From contig CALWGC010000023.1 of the NCBI GenBank assembly GCA_944378105.1, positions 19,443-83,442 of the forward strand: DNA of 64,000 nucleotides. Direction: 5' to 3'. This stretch comes from an uncultured Clostridia bacterium (lineage in GTDB: Bacteria; Bacillota; Clostridia; Lachnospirales; Anaerotignaceae). The position numbers and the translations under genes were made by a program. The notes beneath the pieces were generated by a model. The model made no database searches. It was not told where the DNA came from and was given only the letters and a program-made list of their open reading frames with translations. Positions 9,766-20,850 of the stretch are shown here, piece after piece (the stretch's first letter is position 1; every line of letters begins with the position of its first letter).

Positions 9766-10087
9766 TGCTGAGGTTATTTTCTTCGAAAGACTGCTATCGC
9801 AATTTCCAAGAAGAAAAGAAGAAAAACAAAAACGATGTTTTCTTCTTGGGAAACCGCTTTCCATCGTCTTTTTCTCTTTGCGTTCCAAAATAGAACCACG
9901 AAAATGTCCCAAATTCCTTTTTTTCCTTGCTCCAAACAACAAAAAACTGCTTTTTGCCGTCGAAATAACAGCCTCCTTGTCCCAAAAAAGGGCGCGATTC
10001 TTCTTTTGCGCCAAAAGCAGGGCTGTTATACTAAAATGGAAGAAAATTCCATACATTTCCATGTAATACGGTAAGGAGCGTGACAAA
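9766..10087. other. Intergenic region upstream of noc with hairpins
   Basis: There is no supported gene here. It holds a long A/G-rich hairpin (9803-9817 with 9838-9853, one bulge), a GGCGC/GCGCC stem near 9991-10011, and a candidate sigma-A promoter for noc. The open frames crossing it on the minus strand are low-complexity and overlap the terminator. Confidence 0.5.
10005..10032 (+). promoter_or_regulatory. Candidate promoter of noc
   Basis: TTTGCG at 10005-10010 and TATACT at 10027-10032 are 16 bases apart and lie 55 bases upstream of the noc start. The -35 is weak. Confidence 0.4.
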
Positions 10088-10927
10088 ATGGCAGATGCAA
10101 TTCGTTTGACTGATTTTTTTCCAAAAAAAAGCTCTCAAACTTCTCCTCAATCTATTTTATCCGTGCCAGTGCAACAAATTAAGCCAAGTCCCAACCAATC
10201 GCGGATGCATTATTATAGTGCCGACTTGGAAGAACTGGTGCAAAGTGTGAAAGAAATGGGCGTGTTACAGCCGGTGACGGTGCGGGCCATGGGGGAAAAC
10301 CAATATGAGCTGGTCTGTGGAGACCGGCGGTTACGGGCGGCCAAGCTGGCTGGTTTGGCAGAAATTCCGGCCCTGGTACTGGAAGCCAACGACGGCAAAA
10401 GCGCCATGGTTTCTTTGACAGAAAACCTACAGCGGCGAAACCTACATTTCTTTGAAGAAGCTTCTGCCTTTCAAAGCATCATCAAAGAATATGGGTTTAC
10501 CCAGGAAGAGGCAGCAAAAAAAATGGGGCGCAGCCAATCTTCCATTGCCAACAAGCTGCGTTTATTAAGGCTTAACGACGAAGTAAAACGGCTCATCATG
10601 GAGCACCAGTTGACCGAGCGCCACGCCCGGGCTTTTTTACGGATTCCCGACCCGGAGGCCTTGATGCAGGTAGTCAACCAAGTAATTGTGGATGAGCTGA
10701 ACGTCAAGAAAACAGAAGAATTGGTGTCGGAAACCCTTTCTGCCCTGCGGGACAAGCTGGTGCAAAGCCACGATCAAAAAATCAAAGGCTCTTTGGGCGA
10801 TATCCGTTTGATCACCAACACGGTGCGGCAAACGGTGGCGGTCATCCGGCAGGCCGGCATTACGGCAGAATATGAGCTGGAAGAACAGGCCGACCGTTGT
10901 GAGGTAAAGATACATATTCTGCTCTAA
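10088..10927 (+). CDS. noc: Noc-type ParB/Spo0J family nucleoid occlusion protein
   Basis: Noc is a CTP-gated ParB paralogue that binds its own palindromic sites, anchors DNA to the membrane and blocks division over the nucleoid. The 279-residue protein has the CTP-binding G-D-R-R-L-R-A motif (78-84), T-E-N-L-Q-R (111-116) followed by the Noc-like N-L-H-F-F-E-E, and a helix-turn-helix region (about 135-185). A short N-terminal segment with R-L-T-D-F-F could act as the membrane-targeting helix. It is distinct from parB (3484-4380). No Noc-type binding palindrome was seen in the window. Confidence 0.8.
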   Translation: MADAIRLTDFFPKKSSQTSPQSILSVPVQQIKPSPNQSRMHYYSADLEELVQSVKEMGVLQPVTVRAMGENQYELVCGDRRLRAAKLAGLAEIPALVLEANDGKSAMVSLTENLQRRNLHFFEEASAFQSIIKEYGFTQEEAAKKMGRSQSSIANKLRLLRLNDEVKRLIMEHQLTERHARAFLRIPDPEALMQVVNQVIVDELNVKKTEELVSETLSALRDKLVQSHDQKIKGSLGDIRLITNTVRQTVAVIRQAGITAEYELEEQADRCEVKIHILL

Positions 10928-11050
10928 AAGCGAATCCTTTTCTTACAACGCGCCTTCTTTCTCCTTCCTGGCTGCTATCCACTTTTTTTGCTGCCTGTTC
11001 CTTTCTTTTCCACTTCTTTTCCCTCTTGTTTTCCACTTGGTGGATCAAAA

Positions 11051-11086
11051 AGTCCCACTGGAAATTCCAGTGGGACTAAAATTTTT
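11051..11086. terminator. Bidirectional terminator between noc and gyrA
   Basis: An 11-13 bp perfect stem (11051-11063 with 11065-11077) around an AAATT centre is followed by a T-run on the plus strand and TTTTT on the minus strand. It can end both convergent genes. Confidence 0.88.
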
Positions 11087-11194
11087 GTCTTATTTTTATC
11101 GAAAAAATTCTTGTGCTTCTGATGGGGAACAATGGAGATTTTTCTAATTTTGTCTTTGAATCATAGACATTTCTGTCTTTCTATCAAAAACAAC

Positions 11195-13717
11195 TCATTC
11201 CTCTTCTTCCATCGTTTCTGCTACCATACGATCAATGTCGTCATCTGGGTGCACTTCCTCTGCCGACTCCACATCTTCTTCGTGAATCTTGGCAATGCCA
11301 ACCACCTTCACGCCTTCTTCCAACTGAATCAGCTTCACACCCTGGCTATTGCGGCCGATGGTGCTGATATCTTCGCCTCTCAAGCGGATGATGACGCCTT
11401 CGTTGGTAATCAGCATCACTTCTTCTTGATCGCTGATGACGGCGGTGGAAACGAGCGGCCCGGTTTTTTCGGTGATATGATGGATTTTTACCCCCATACC
11501 GCCTCTGTTTTGCAGGTTAAATTCATGACCCCAGGTCCGTTTGCCATAGCCATTTTCGGCCACATTCAAAATCCGGTCCGTATCGGAAATGATATCGGCG
11601 GAGATGACATAGTCGCCCTCTTTCAGCTTGATGGCGCGCACACCGGTGGCTACGCGGCCCATGGGGCGGGCGTCTTTGGCGGCAAATCGGATACCCATAC
11701 CGTTACGGGTGGCCACAAAGATTTCATCGTCGTCGGTGGCCAGCAGGACACGGATCAGGCTATCGCCTTCCCGCAGGGTAACGGCATTGAGGCCGCCTTT
11801 ACGGATATTGCTATAGCTCATCATATCGGTTCGTTTGATGACGCCTTCTTTGGTAATCATAACCAGATACTGGTTCTCTTCGAATTTTTTCACCGGAATA
11901 ACAGCGCTGATGGTTTCTTCCGAGGACAATTCCAAGAGGTTCACGATGGCCATGCCGCGGGCGGTCCGTCCCGCTTCTGGGATTTGATAGCCTTTTAAGC
12001 GGTAGACTTTACCCAGGTTGGTAAAGAACAAAATGGTATCGAGATTGGAAGAAACAAACAAGTCTTTGACAAAGTCCTCTTCTCTGGTCTGCATCCCGAT
12101 GATCCCTTTGCCGCCTCTATTTTGGCTCTTATAAGTATCCAGCGGCGTCCGTTTGATATAGTTCAAATTGGAGAGGGTGAACACGTCGGTTTCTTCCTCA
12201 ATCAAATCTTCGATGTCGATTTCGCCGGGGTTATTGACAATTTCGGTCCGGCGATCATCGGCATATTTGGCCTTGATGGCCAAAATTTCTTCTTTGATGA
12301 CGCCAAAGAGCATGGCTTCATCGGCCAAAATAGCTTTGAAATATTTGATTTTTTCCAACAGTTCCCGATACTCCGTATCGATTTTTTCATGTTCCAGTCC
12401 TTGCAGACGGCGCAATTGCATTTCCAAGATGGCCTGGGCCTGGACTTCCGAAAGACCAAAGCGTTCCATCAGACGTTCTTTGGCATCGTCATAGCTTTCG
12501 CGGATGGTGCGGATGACAGCGTCGATGTTATCCAAAGCAATGCGCAAGCCTTCCAGAATATGGGCGCGGCGTTCGGCTTTATCCAAATCAAACTGGGTAC
12601 GACGGCGCACCACATCTTCTTGATGTTTCAAATAAGCTTCCAGGGCCGTTTTCAGGTTCAAAATTTCCGGTTTTCCATCCACCAAGGCCAACATAATCAC
12701 GCCAAAGCTTTCTTGCAGCTGGGTATATTGATAGAGCTGGTTTAAGACCACATTGGCATTGACGTCTTTTTTCAGGTCGATGGTCACTTTGATGCCTTCG
12801 CCGGCCGACTGGTCTACAATATCGCGGATGCCTTCGATCTTTTTATCCCGGACCAAATCGGCAATTTTTTCCACCAAGCGGGCTTTATTGACCTGGTAAG
12901 GAATTTCGGTGATGACAATTTTTTCGCAGCCATGTTCGCCCGGTTCAATTTCTGCCCGGCCACGAACGAGGATCTTACCCCGGCCGGTTTTATAGGCGGC
13001 CCGGATGCCGCTGCGGCCCAAGATGGTGGCGCCGGTGGGGAAGTCTGGGCCGTGGATCACATCCAGCAGTTCTTCCACTTCCGTTTCCCTGTGTTCTTGC
13101 ACCTGGTTATCGATGATTTTTACCACACCATCGATGATTTCGCCCAAGTTATGGGGCGGAATATTGGTGGCCATACCAACGGCGATACCGGAAGAGCCAT
13201 TGACCAACAGGTTTGGAATCCGGGCCGGCAACACCAGTGGTTCTTTTTCGTTTTCATCATAGTTTGGACCAAAATCCACAGTATTTTTTTCAATATCGGC
13301 CAGCATTTCGGCAGAAATACGGCTTAATCTGGCTTCCGTATAACGGCTGGCGGCGGCGCCATCGCCATCGATGGAGCCAAAGTTACCGTGGCCATCCACC
13401 AAGGGATAGCGCATGGAGAAGTTTTGCGCCATACGCACCATGGCCTGGTAAATGGAGCTATCGCCATGGGGGTGGTATTTACCCATGGTATCGCCGACGA
13501 TACGGGCGGATTTCCGATAGCCCTTGGATGGGTCCAAATTCATTTCGTTCATGGCGTACAAAATCCGGCGGTGCACCGGTTTTAAACCGTCCCGCACATC
13601 GGGCAAGGCCCGGGAAACGATGACGCTCATGGCATAATCGATATAGCATTGTTTCATTTCTTCGCCAATATCGATTTCTATCATTTTATCGATCTGGTTT
13701 TCTTGCTGTTCGCTCAT
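11195..13717 (-). CDS. gyrA: DNA gyrase subunit A
   Basis: GyrA is the DNA-cleaving and rejoining subunit of gyrase. The 840-residue product shows the winged-helix core with the active-site Tyr126 in A-A-A-S-R-Y-T-E, the quinolone-determining segment [10 protein letters not shown] (82-91), and the C-terminal beta-pinwheel with the Q-N-R-G-G-K-G GyrA box. Gln91 stands where Bacillus and Staphylococcus have Glu. The acidic tail ends in E-E-E-E. It starts 28 bases downstream of gyrB and forms an operon with it. Confidence 0.97.
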   Translation of the reverse strand: MSEQQENQIDKMIEIDIGEEMKQCYIDYAMSVIVSRALPDVRDGLKPVHRRILYAMNEMNLDPSKGYRKSARIVGDTMGKYHPHGDSSIYQAMVRMAQNFSMRYPLVDGHGNFGSIDGDGAAASRYTEARLSRISAEMLADIEKNTVDFGPNYDENEKEPLVLPARIPNLLVNGSSGIAVGMATNIPPHNLGEIIDGVVKIIDNQVQEHRETEVEELLDVIHGPDFPTGATILGRSGIRAAYKTGRGKILVRGRAEIEPGEHGCEKIVITEIPYQVNKARLVEKIADLVRDKKIEGIRDIVDQSAGEGIKVTIDLKKDVNANVVLNQLYQYTQLQESFGVIMLALVDGKPEILNLKTALEAYLKHQEDVVRRRTQFDLDKAERRAHILEGLRIALDNIDAVIRTIRESYDDAKERLMERFGLSEVQAQAILEMQLRRLQGLEHEKIDTEYRELLEKIKYFKAILADEAMLFGVIKEEILAIKAKYADDRRTEIVNNPGEIDIEDLIEEETDVFTLSNLNYIKRTPLDTYKSQNRGGKGIIGMQTREEDFVKDLFVSSNLDTILFFTNLGKVYRLKGYQIPEAGRTARGMAIVNLLELSSEETISAVIPVKKFEENQYLVMITKEGVIKRTDMMSYSNIRKGGLNAVTLREGDSLIRVLLATDDDEIFVATRNGMGIRFAAKDARPMGRVATGVRAIKLKEGDYVISADIISDTDRILNVAENGYGKRTWGHEFNLQNRGGMGVKIHHITEKTGPLVSTAVISDQEEVMLITNEGVIIRLRGEDISTIGRNSQGVKLIQLEEGVKVVGIAKIHEEDVESAEEVHPDDDIDRMVAETMEEEE

Positions 13718-13745
13718 AGTTTTGCTTCCTCTCTATCCCAAAGCC

Positions 13746-15668
<1,923 letters not shown>

Positions 15669-15682
15669 TCAATCCGATACAC

Positions 15683-15708
15683 AAAAAACGCCTGTCTGCT
15701 GTGACAGG
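15683..15708 (-). terminator. Terminator-like hairpin in the gyrB leader
   Basis: CCTGTC (15691-15696) pairs with GACAGG (15703-15708) and is followed on the minus strand by CG and six T. It lies downstream of the gyrB promoter and 33 bases before the gyrB start, where it could act as an attenuator. Confidence 0.6.
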
Positions 15709-15918
15709 ACCATTCCCCTTTGCTTTGATGCAGAAAAAAGGAATCTTTTGTTTGCTACCATCCATAGTTTCCCAAAAAACCATAGACCTGACTTCCTGTG
15801 CGGAAAAAAGAAGGGCCGAAACCGAAAAAAGAGAGACTTTCGTAAACGGACATTTTTTCTCTTTCTTTCCACGGTGGCCTTTCTTTTGTGCTCACATGTT
15901 ACGATTTTTCTCTTCTTT

Positions 15919-15947
15919 ATTATAGCATAAAAACTGGATTTTTACAA
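15919..15947 (-). promoter_or_regulatory. gyrB promoter
   Basis: On the minus strand TTGTAA (15942-15947) and a perfect TATAAT (15919-15924) are 17 bases apart. The predicted start of transcription is near 15912, giving a leader of about 260 bases before gyrB. Confidence 0.75.
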
Positions 15948-16153
15948 GGCAAAAGACAGGATTTTCAATCTGAAAGCCTTTATTTTCTTTTGGGTATGGC
16001 TTGCTGTATCCCCACCCATAAAAAAAGAAAGTGGCTAAAAAGTGGCTTTAAAGAGAAAATAGAAAAAGCTCGAAAAAAAGGACTTTTTTTGCTCACTTTT
16101 GACAAAGATTGGTTTCCCTTTCAAACCATCCACTGGGAGAAAACAAAACAGAA
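15948..16153. other. Intergenic stretch between the recF terminator and the gyrB promoter
   Basis: This is A/T- and homopolymer-rich sequence with no supported gene. The open frame across it on the plus strand starts without a ribosome site and is low-complexity. I see no further defined signal. Confidence 0.4.
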
Positions 16154-16203
16154 TAAAAAAACACACACCCGGCGGCCTTTGTTTTGCCAAAACCAGGTGT
16201 GTG
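16154..16203 (-). terminator. Intrinsic terminator of recF
   Basis: CACACACC/GGTGTGTG arms, with an inner GTTTTG/CAAAAC pairing, are followed by seven T on the minus strand, about 115 bases past the recF stop. It separates the dnaA-recF transcript from gyrBA. Confidence 0.85.
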
Positions 16204-16319
16204 AACCTTCCCTTTTGCTCTTTTTCTTTGTGAAACAAAACACAATCTGATGGTTTAACTGTCTTTTTACAGAGGACACGCAAAAACCATATAAATCTTC
16301 AAAATTTCGTCTGTCTTTG

Positions 16320-17423
16320 TCAAAAAGACACATTTTCTCTCTTTTCCAGTAAAATTTTTCCTTGTTTCACGTGAAAAATTCTTGCCCTTGCGGCAAAAGG
16401 TTCCACCGGTCCCTCCACGCCAGTACAAGTCAAAATGGTCTGGACACCATGGATGGTCTCCACCAAATCTTGCTGCCGCTGGTCATCCAATTCACTGAGC
16501 ACATCGTCCAAGAGCAATATGGGTTTTTCTCTGGCTTCTTGTTGGATCAATGTGATTTCTGCCAACTTGGCCGAGAGGGCCGCCGTCCTTTGCTGCCCTT
16601 GGGAACCATAGAGTTTCACATCGTTGCCATTAACCAAAAAAAGCAAATCATCTTTATGGGGACCATGGGACGTATTGCCATACAAGATATCTTTTTCTAA
16701 ATTTTGTTTCCATTTTTTCCGCAATTCTTCCGCGCCACAGTTGGGGCGGTACTGAATCACCAATTCTTCTCTTCCATCGGTAATCCCATCGTGCAGCCCA
16801 TGGGCAATAGCGGAAAGGGTTTCGGTAAAAGAAGAACGGCTGCGGATGACTTGGGAGGCGTACTGCTCCAACTGTTCATCCCAAACGTCCAAGGTTGCTT
16901 TCAAGTTCCGTTGCTTTTGCATGCTTTTGAGCAGTCGGTTTCTTTGTTTCAGGACTTTATAATATTGTTGCAAATTGTGATAATAAACGCGGCTTAACTG
17001 ACATAATTCCAGGTCCAAAAACCGACGGCGTTCGGCCGGCCCCTGTTTCATCAGCTGCAAATCTTCCGGCGAAAAAAGCACCGTATGAAGGGTGCCAAAC
17101 AATTCGCCGCTGCGGCGGACCGAAACGCCATTGACGGCCACGCCTTTTTTTTCTTCTTTTTTGATATGCACATCAATTTTATCAATCCGCTGCCGCCGAT
17201 CGACAAAGGCGCGGATATGGGCTTCTCTTTTTTCAAACTGGACCAACTGGCTATCCAGCCGGGTGCGGTGGCTGCGCCCCGTGGCGCAGACCATCACCGC
17301 TTCCAGCACATTGGTTTTTCCCTGGGCATTTTGTCCATACAACACATTCATGCCAGAAGAAAAGGAAAGATCCGCCTCCGCAATATTGCGAAAATCGGCC
17401 AGCAGCAACCGAGAAAGTATCAT
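16320..17423 (-). CDS. recF: DNA replication and repair protein RecF
   Basis: RecF loads RecA at gaps in single-stranded DNA. The 367-residue ABC-type ATPase has Walker A G-Q-N-A-Q-G-K-T at 30-37, a signature-like region, and Walker B P-I-L-L-L-D-D-V-L-S-E-L-D near residue 300. Length is usual. It starts three bases after the S4-domain gene stop, as in most Firmicute origin operons. A parS-like sequence overlaps its 3' end. Confidence 0.95.
   Translation of the reverse strand: MILSRLLLADFRNIAEADLSFSSGMNVLYGQNAQGKTNVLEAVMVCATGRSHRTRLDSQLVQFEKREAHIRAFVDRRQRIDKIDVHIKKEEKKGVAVNGVSVRRSGELFGTLHTVLFSPEDLQLMKQGPAERRRFLDLELCQLSRVYYHNLQQYYKVLKQRNRLLKSMQKQRNLKATLDVWDEQLEQYASQVIRSRSSFTETLSAIAHGLHDGITDGREELVIQYRPNCGAEELRKKWKQNLEKDILYGNTSHGPHKDDLLFLVNGNDVKLYGSQGQQRTAALSAKLAEITLIQQEAREKPILLLDDVLSELDDQRQQDLVETIHGVQTILTCTGVEGPVEPFAARARIFHVKQGKILLEKRENVSF
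16363..16378. promoter_or_regulatory. parS-like site (one mismatch)
   Basis: TGTTTCACGTGAAAAA differs from the parS consensus at one position of the right arm. It lies inside the 3' end of recF and may be a weaker ParB site. Confidence 0.6.
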
Positions 17424-17426
17424 CGC

Positions 17427-17645
17427 TTATTCCTCAATTTCCACCGTCACCTGGCCAAATCCTTTGACTTCCACCACATCGCCGGGGTAGATTTTTTTGC
17501 CCCGTTGCAGTTCCACGTTGCCATTGACAAGAACTTCACCATTTGTGATTAATAATTTGGCATCCGATCCCTGGCCCACCAAATTGGCCAGCTTCAGCAG
17601 TTGCCCCAATTTAATAAATTCCGTATGAATGGTTACGCAATCCAT
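17427..17645 (-). CDS. yaaA: S4-domain RNA-binding protein YaaA
   Basis: This 72-residue protein is a single S4 domain: F-I-K-L-G-Q-L-L-K-L-A-N-L-V, then G-E-V-L-V-N-G, then G-D-V-V-E-V. The family sits between dnaN and recF in Firmicutes and is linked to 50S ribosome assembly in Bacillus. Spacing is 12 bases from dnaN and three to recF, so it is part of the dnaA-dnaN-yaaA-recF operon. Confidence 0.92.
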   Translation of the reverse strand: MDCVTIHTEFIKLGQLLKLANLVGQGSDAKLLITNGEVLVNGNVELQRGKKIYPGDVVEVKGFGQVTVEIEE

Positions 17646-17657
17646 TTCTTCTCCCTC

Positions 17658-18761
17658 CTACAGACGCAAAGGCAAAATCAAATATTTATACCAATTGCCT
17701 TCTTCTGCCTTGATGATGCAAGGACTTAAAGAAGAATGGAAGAAAATGGCCACTTCTTCTTCTTCCACGGCCCGCAAGGCTTCGATGCAATACCGCGGGT
17801 TAAAGGCAATTTGCAACTCATTGCCTTCGGTGGAAAGGTACAATTCTTCATGAGCAGAACCAATTTCTGTCGAAGACAGAAGCGTCATTTTTCCATCGGT
17901 AATTTCCAGTTTTACCGGGACTTTGCGGGCATCGCGGGAAACCAATGTGGCCCGTTCCAATGCAGAGATCAAATCGGTGCGGTTGGCCACCACTTTTGTT
18001 TTATAGTCGGTGGTAAACGTTTGTTCATATTTGATATATTCGCCTTCAATCAAACGGCTGATGACTAAGTTGCCAGAAATATCGAACAATGCGTGTTTTT
18101 CTGTCAAGTAAATATGCATTTCTTCTTCACTATCACGCAAAATTTTTGCAATTTCCCGTAATGTTTTGGCGGGGATAATGGCTTTTTGGGCTTGGTCAGT
18201 GGTTTTGGCTTCGCATTTTCGATAAGAAATGCGGTAACCATCCACGGCCACCAGGCTCATTTGCCCATTTTGAATTTCCATCAATTCCCCATTGAGCACT
18301 GGTTTACTTTCATCCATGGAAACACTGAAAATCGTTTCTGTAATCAAGGCTTTGAAATCCTGTTCTTTGACAGAAACATAGGAAACTTGTTCCACTTGGG
18401 GCAAAGAGGGAAATTCACTACCATCTTGTCCCATCAATTGGAACTGAGAAGTCCCGCTGGTGAGGGTGATGGCATTTTTTTCTCCGGCCACCAAAGAAAT
18501 TTCGTCGCCATTAACCCGGCGTACAATATCGCCAAACAGTTTGGCATCCAGTGCAATTTCGCCTTGACCTTCCACTTTGGCGTCGATCAAAGCCGTTTCG
18601 ATCCCCATTTCCAAATCGTTACCGGTTAATTTAAACCCATTTTCATAGGTTTTGATGAGAATGCATTCCAAAATCGGTAATGTGGTACGGGTGCTGACTG
18701 CTTTGGAGACAATGTTAATGGCCGCCAAAAGCTGGGTACGGTCACAAGTAAATGATAACAT
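17658..18761 (-). CDS. dnaN: DNA polymerase III subunit beta (sliding clamp)
   Basis: DnaN is the ring-shaped processivity clamp. The 367-residue product begins M-L-S-F-T-C-D-R-T-Q and spans three clamp domains, with the typical end (I-I-K-A-E-E-G-N-W-Y-K-Y-L-I-L-P-L-R-L) forming the partner-binding pocket. The ATG at 18761 has AAGGAG eight bases upstream. Ninety in-frame codons further upstream run through the origin region and are not part of the gene. A DnaA-box-like sequence overlaps the start codon. Confidence 0.96.
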   Translation of the reverse strand: MLSFTCDRTQLLAAINIVSKAVSTRTTLPILECILIKTYENGFKLTGNDLEMGIETALIDAKVEGQGEIALDAKLFGDIVRRVNGDEISLVAGEKNAITLTSGTSQFQLMGQDGSEFPSLPQVEQVSYVSVKEQDFKALITETIFSVSMDESKPVLNGELMEIQNGQMSLVAVDGYRISYRKCEAKTTDQAQKAIIPAKTLREIAKILRDSEEEMHIYLTEKHALFDISGNLVISRLIEGEYIKYEQTFTTDYKTKVVANRTDLISALERATLVSRDARKVPVKLEITDGKMTLLSSTEIGSAHEELYLSTEGNELQIAFNPRYCIEALRAVEEEEVAIFFHSSLSPCIIKAEEGNWYKYLILPLRL

Positions 18762-19221
18762 GTGGATAGCTCCTTTCTGGATAAGTAAGATACTATATAA
18801 AGTTGATTGTAGTCGTAGTAGTAATAGGGGCTGTGAAGATGGTGGATAAGTTTCGTTTGTCCAGAAAATTGGGGAAAAGGGATGTGGGATAACTTTGTAC
18901 ACAAGTGGAGTGGAAAAAAGAAAGTTATCCACGGCATCCACAAGGGCCTTGGAGGGTCCTGGTTTGTCCACAACTTGGACACAGCACATCCACAGCGCCA
19001 TGGTGGAAAAAAACAGCAAAGGAAACTGCATAAAAAGCCAGTCTTAGACGGGCTCTATGCAGTCGAAAAATGGGTCCCCCTACCCCCGGTCTTTTTTCTG
19101 TCTTTCTAAGAAGAACAACCAAAAGACAGGACAGAAAAATGTTCTCCTTTGGCCGTAAAAAAATTACGAAATCCCAAAGAGAGGCCTGCCATCTGGGGCA
19201 CAGGCCTTGGGCAGATCTGGT
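18761..19221. other. oriC: oriC part 2: dnaA-dnaN intergenic unwinding region
   Basis: This 460-base gap holds an AT-rich stretch (18781-18809), a TAG/TAA trinucleotide array read as DnaA-trios (18810-18827), a GC-rich spacer (18828-18840), then DnaA-box-like sequences GGTGGATAA (18841-18849) and TTATCCACG (18925-18933), and TGTGGATAG over the dnaN start (18761-18769). The order box, GC-rich spacer, trio, AT-rich DNA matches the basal unwinding system described for Bacillus subtilis. There is no protein-coding gene. Confidence 0.8.
18810..18827 (+). other. DnaA-trio array
   Basis: Six consecutive triplets TAG-TCG-TAG-TAG-TAA-TAG, read 3' to 5' from the neighbouring DnaA box, give GAT-AAT-GAT-GAT-GCT-GAT. 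That is the polarity and spacing expected for DnaA filament growth onto one strand. Confidence 0.65.
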
Positions 19222-20532
19222 TTAGATGCCTTTGATTCTTTTTTCCAATTCCAAAATGGTTTTTTGCAAATCCGGTTCTTTTTCCATGTCTTTTTCAATT
19301 TTGTTGCAGGCATGCAAGACGGTGGTATGGTCGCGGCCGCCGAAGTCTTCGCCGATTTTGCTTAAAGCCAAATCCAGATGCTTGCGGCAAAGGTACATGG
19401 CAATTTGTCTGGGATAGGCAATGTTTTTTGGTTTTTTGTTGCCGCGGATATCGGCAGAAGAAATTTGGTAATAGTTGCAAACCACATCCATGATGAAATC
19501 GGTGGTGATTTGCTTTTGGTTTTGGTCGCCATAAATGTCTTTTAAGGCTTCTTCGGCCAGTTCCACGGTGATTTCCCGATTGGTCAGTTGGGAATAAGCA
19601 GAAATGCGGGTCAGGGCCCCTTCCAATTCTCGGATGTTGGTTTCGATGCAGCGGGCGATATAGGCCAAGACGCTATCGCTGACAATACAATGTTCGCTTT
19701 TGGCTTTGTTGCGCAAGATGGCAATTCTCGTTTCCAGGTCTGGAGATTGGATGTCGGCAATGAGGCCGCCTTCAAAACGGCTGCGCAGACGGTCTTCCAA
19801 GGTTTTGATTTCTCTTGGTGGCCGGTCAGAGCTTAAAATGATCTGTTTTTGGGAGCCGTGGAGGGCGTTAAAGGTATGGAAAAATTCTTCTTGGGTCCGT
19901 TCTTTTTGGGCGATGAACTGAATATCGTCGATTAAGAGGACATCGATGTTACGGTATTTATTGCGGAATTCTTCGTTTTTGTTGTTACTGATGGAATTGA
20001 TCAGTTCGTTGGTGAAGGTTTCACTGGTGACATAAAGGACTTTGGCCGAAGGGTTTTTGGCCAGGATGTAATGGGCAATGGAGTGCATCAAGTGGGTTTT
20101 GCCCAAACCTACGTTGCCGTATAAAAACAGCGGGTTATAGGCCTTGGCCGGCGCTTCGGCCACGGCAAGACTGGCTGCATGGGCCATGCGGTTACTGTTA
20201 CCCACCACAAAGGTTTCAAAGACATACTTTGGGTTTAAGTTGGGGTCCAGCGGTGTGTTATCGGTTTGCACATGGCTGTTTTTACAAATTTCTTCGGTTA
20301 CAATGCTGATGTCAAAGTCCTGGTTGGATACTTGGCGAAAGGCGTTTTTCATCAAACGCAGGTATTTGCTTTCCAGTTGTTCTTTGGCATAGTCGTTTTC
20401 CGCCATCAAAATTAAGTCGTGACCGTCGATTTTGACGGCCATGGTTGGCTCAATCCAGGTACTGTAATCGATGCTGGAGACACTGTTTTCCAGCAGTTGT
20501 TTGGTTTGTTTCCAGGTAGATTCTAAATCCAT
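19222..20532 (-). CDS. dnaA: Chromosomal replication initiator DnaA
   Basis: DnaA binds the boxes on both sides of its gene and melts the origin. The 436-residue protein has the N-terminal domain (1-80), a short linker, the AAA+ domain with Walker A G-N-V-G-L-G-K-T at 139-146, and the C-terminal box-binding domain with G-G-R-D-H-T-T-V-L-H-A. The ATG at 20532 has GGGAGG five bases upstream; the extra 34 upstream codons cover box DNA. It reads away from rpmH and begins the minus-strand replication operon. Confidence 0.97.
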   Translation of the reverse strand: MDLESTWKQTKQLLENSVSSIDYSTWIEPTMAVKIDGHDLILMAENDYAKEQLESKYLRLMKNAFRQVSNQDFDISIVTEEICKNSHVQTDNTPLDPNLNPKYVFETFVVGNSNRMAHAASLAVAEAPAKAYNPLFLYGNVGLGKTHLMHSIAHYILAKNPSAKVLYVTSETFTNELINSISNNKNEEFRNKYRNIDVLLIDDIQFIAQKERTQEEFFHTFNALHGSQKQIILSSDRPPREIKTLEDRLRSRFEGGLIADIQSPDLETRIAILRNKAKSEHCIVSDSVLAYIARCIETNIRELEGALTRISAYSQLTNREITVELAEEALKDIYGDQNQKQITTDFIMDVVCNYYQISSADIRGNKKPKNIAYPRQIAMYLCRKHLDLALSKIGEDFGGRDHTTVLHACNKIEKDMEKEPDLQKTILELEKRIKGI

Positions 20533-20573
20533 GGTTTCCTCCCGATGGTATGATTCGTCACATAAAAAGGTAG

Positions 20574-20803
20574 TTATCAACAATTTGTGTATAACTTGTG
20601 CATAACTGTTTTGTGAATATGTTGTAACGCCCAAAATCTTGGGGCCTATTGATATAATATAGCAAATTTCCGCCCATTTATCAACAGCACAAACGGGACA
20701 AATCGAAAGTTATACACCAAAAAACCACTGGATCTTGTGACCTTTTGTGGAAAGGAATACTAGATTTGTGGATAAAAAATTTCTGCTCTTTTTTTGTGGA
20801 TTC
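20574..20803. other. oriC: oriC part 1: DnaA-box cluster upstream of dnaA
   Basis: Box-like nonamers occur at 20574-20582 (TTATCAACA), 20586-20594 (TGTGTATAA), 20597-20605 (TGTGCATAA), 20678-20686 (TTATCAACA), 20710-20718 (TTATACACC), 20767-20775 (TGTGGATAA, perfect) and 20795-20803 (TGTGGATTC). They lie on both strands between dnaA and rpmH, the usual first half of a bipartite Firmicute origin, and one overlaps the dnaA -35 element. Confidence 0.85.
20656..20684 (-). promoter_or_regulatory. dnaA promoter
   Basis: On the minus strand TTGATA (20679-20684) and TATATT (20656-20661) are 17 bases apart, 124 bases upstream of the dnaA start. The -35 lies inside a DnaA box, so autorepression by DnaA is likely. 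Confidence 0.7.
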
Positions 20804-20850
20804 TTTTCCAAAAAGGTGCCGCAAAAGGGGGAAAAAATTTGTGAAATTCC

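Noticed and set aside
15888..16250. 120-codon plus-strand frame between gyrB and recF
   Set aside because: Low-complexity Lys/Phe-rich sequence without ribosome site, crossing a promoter and a terminator of the other strand.
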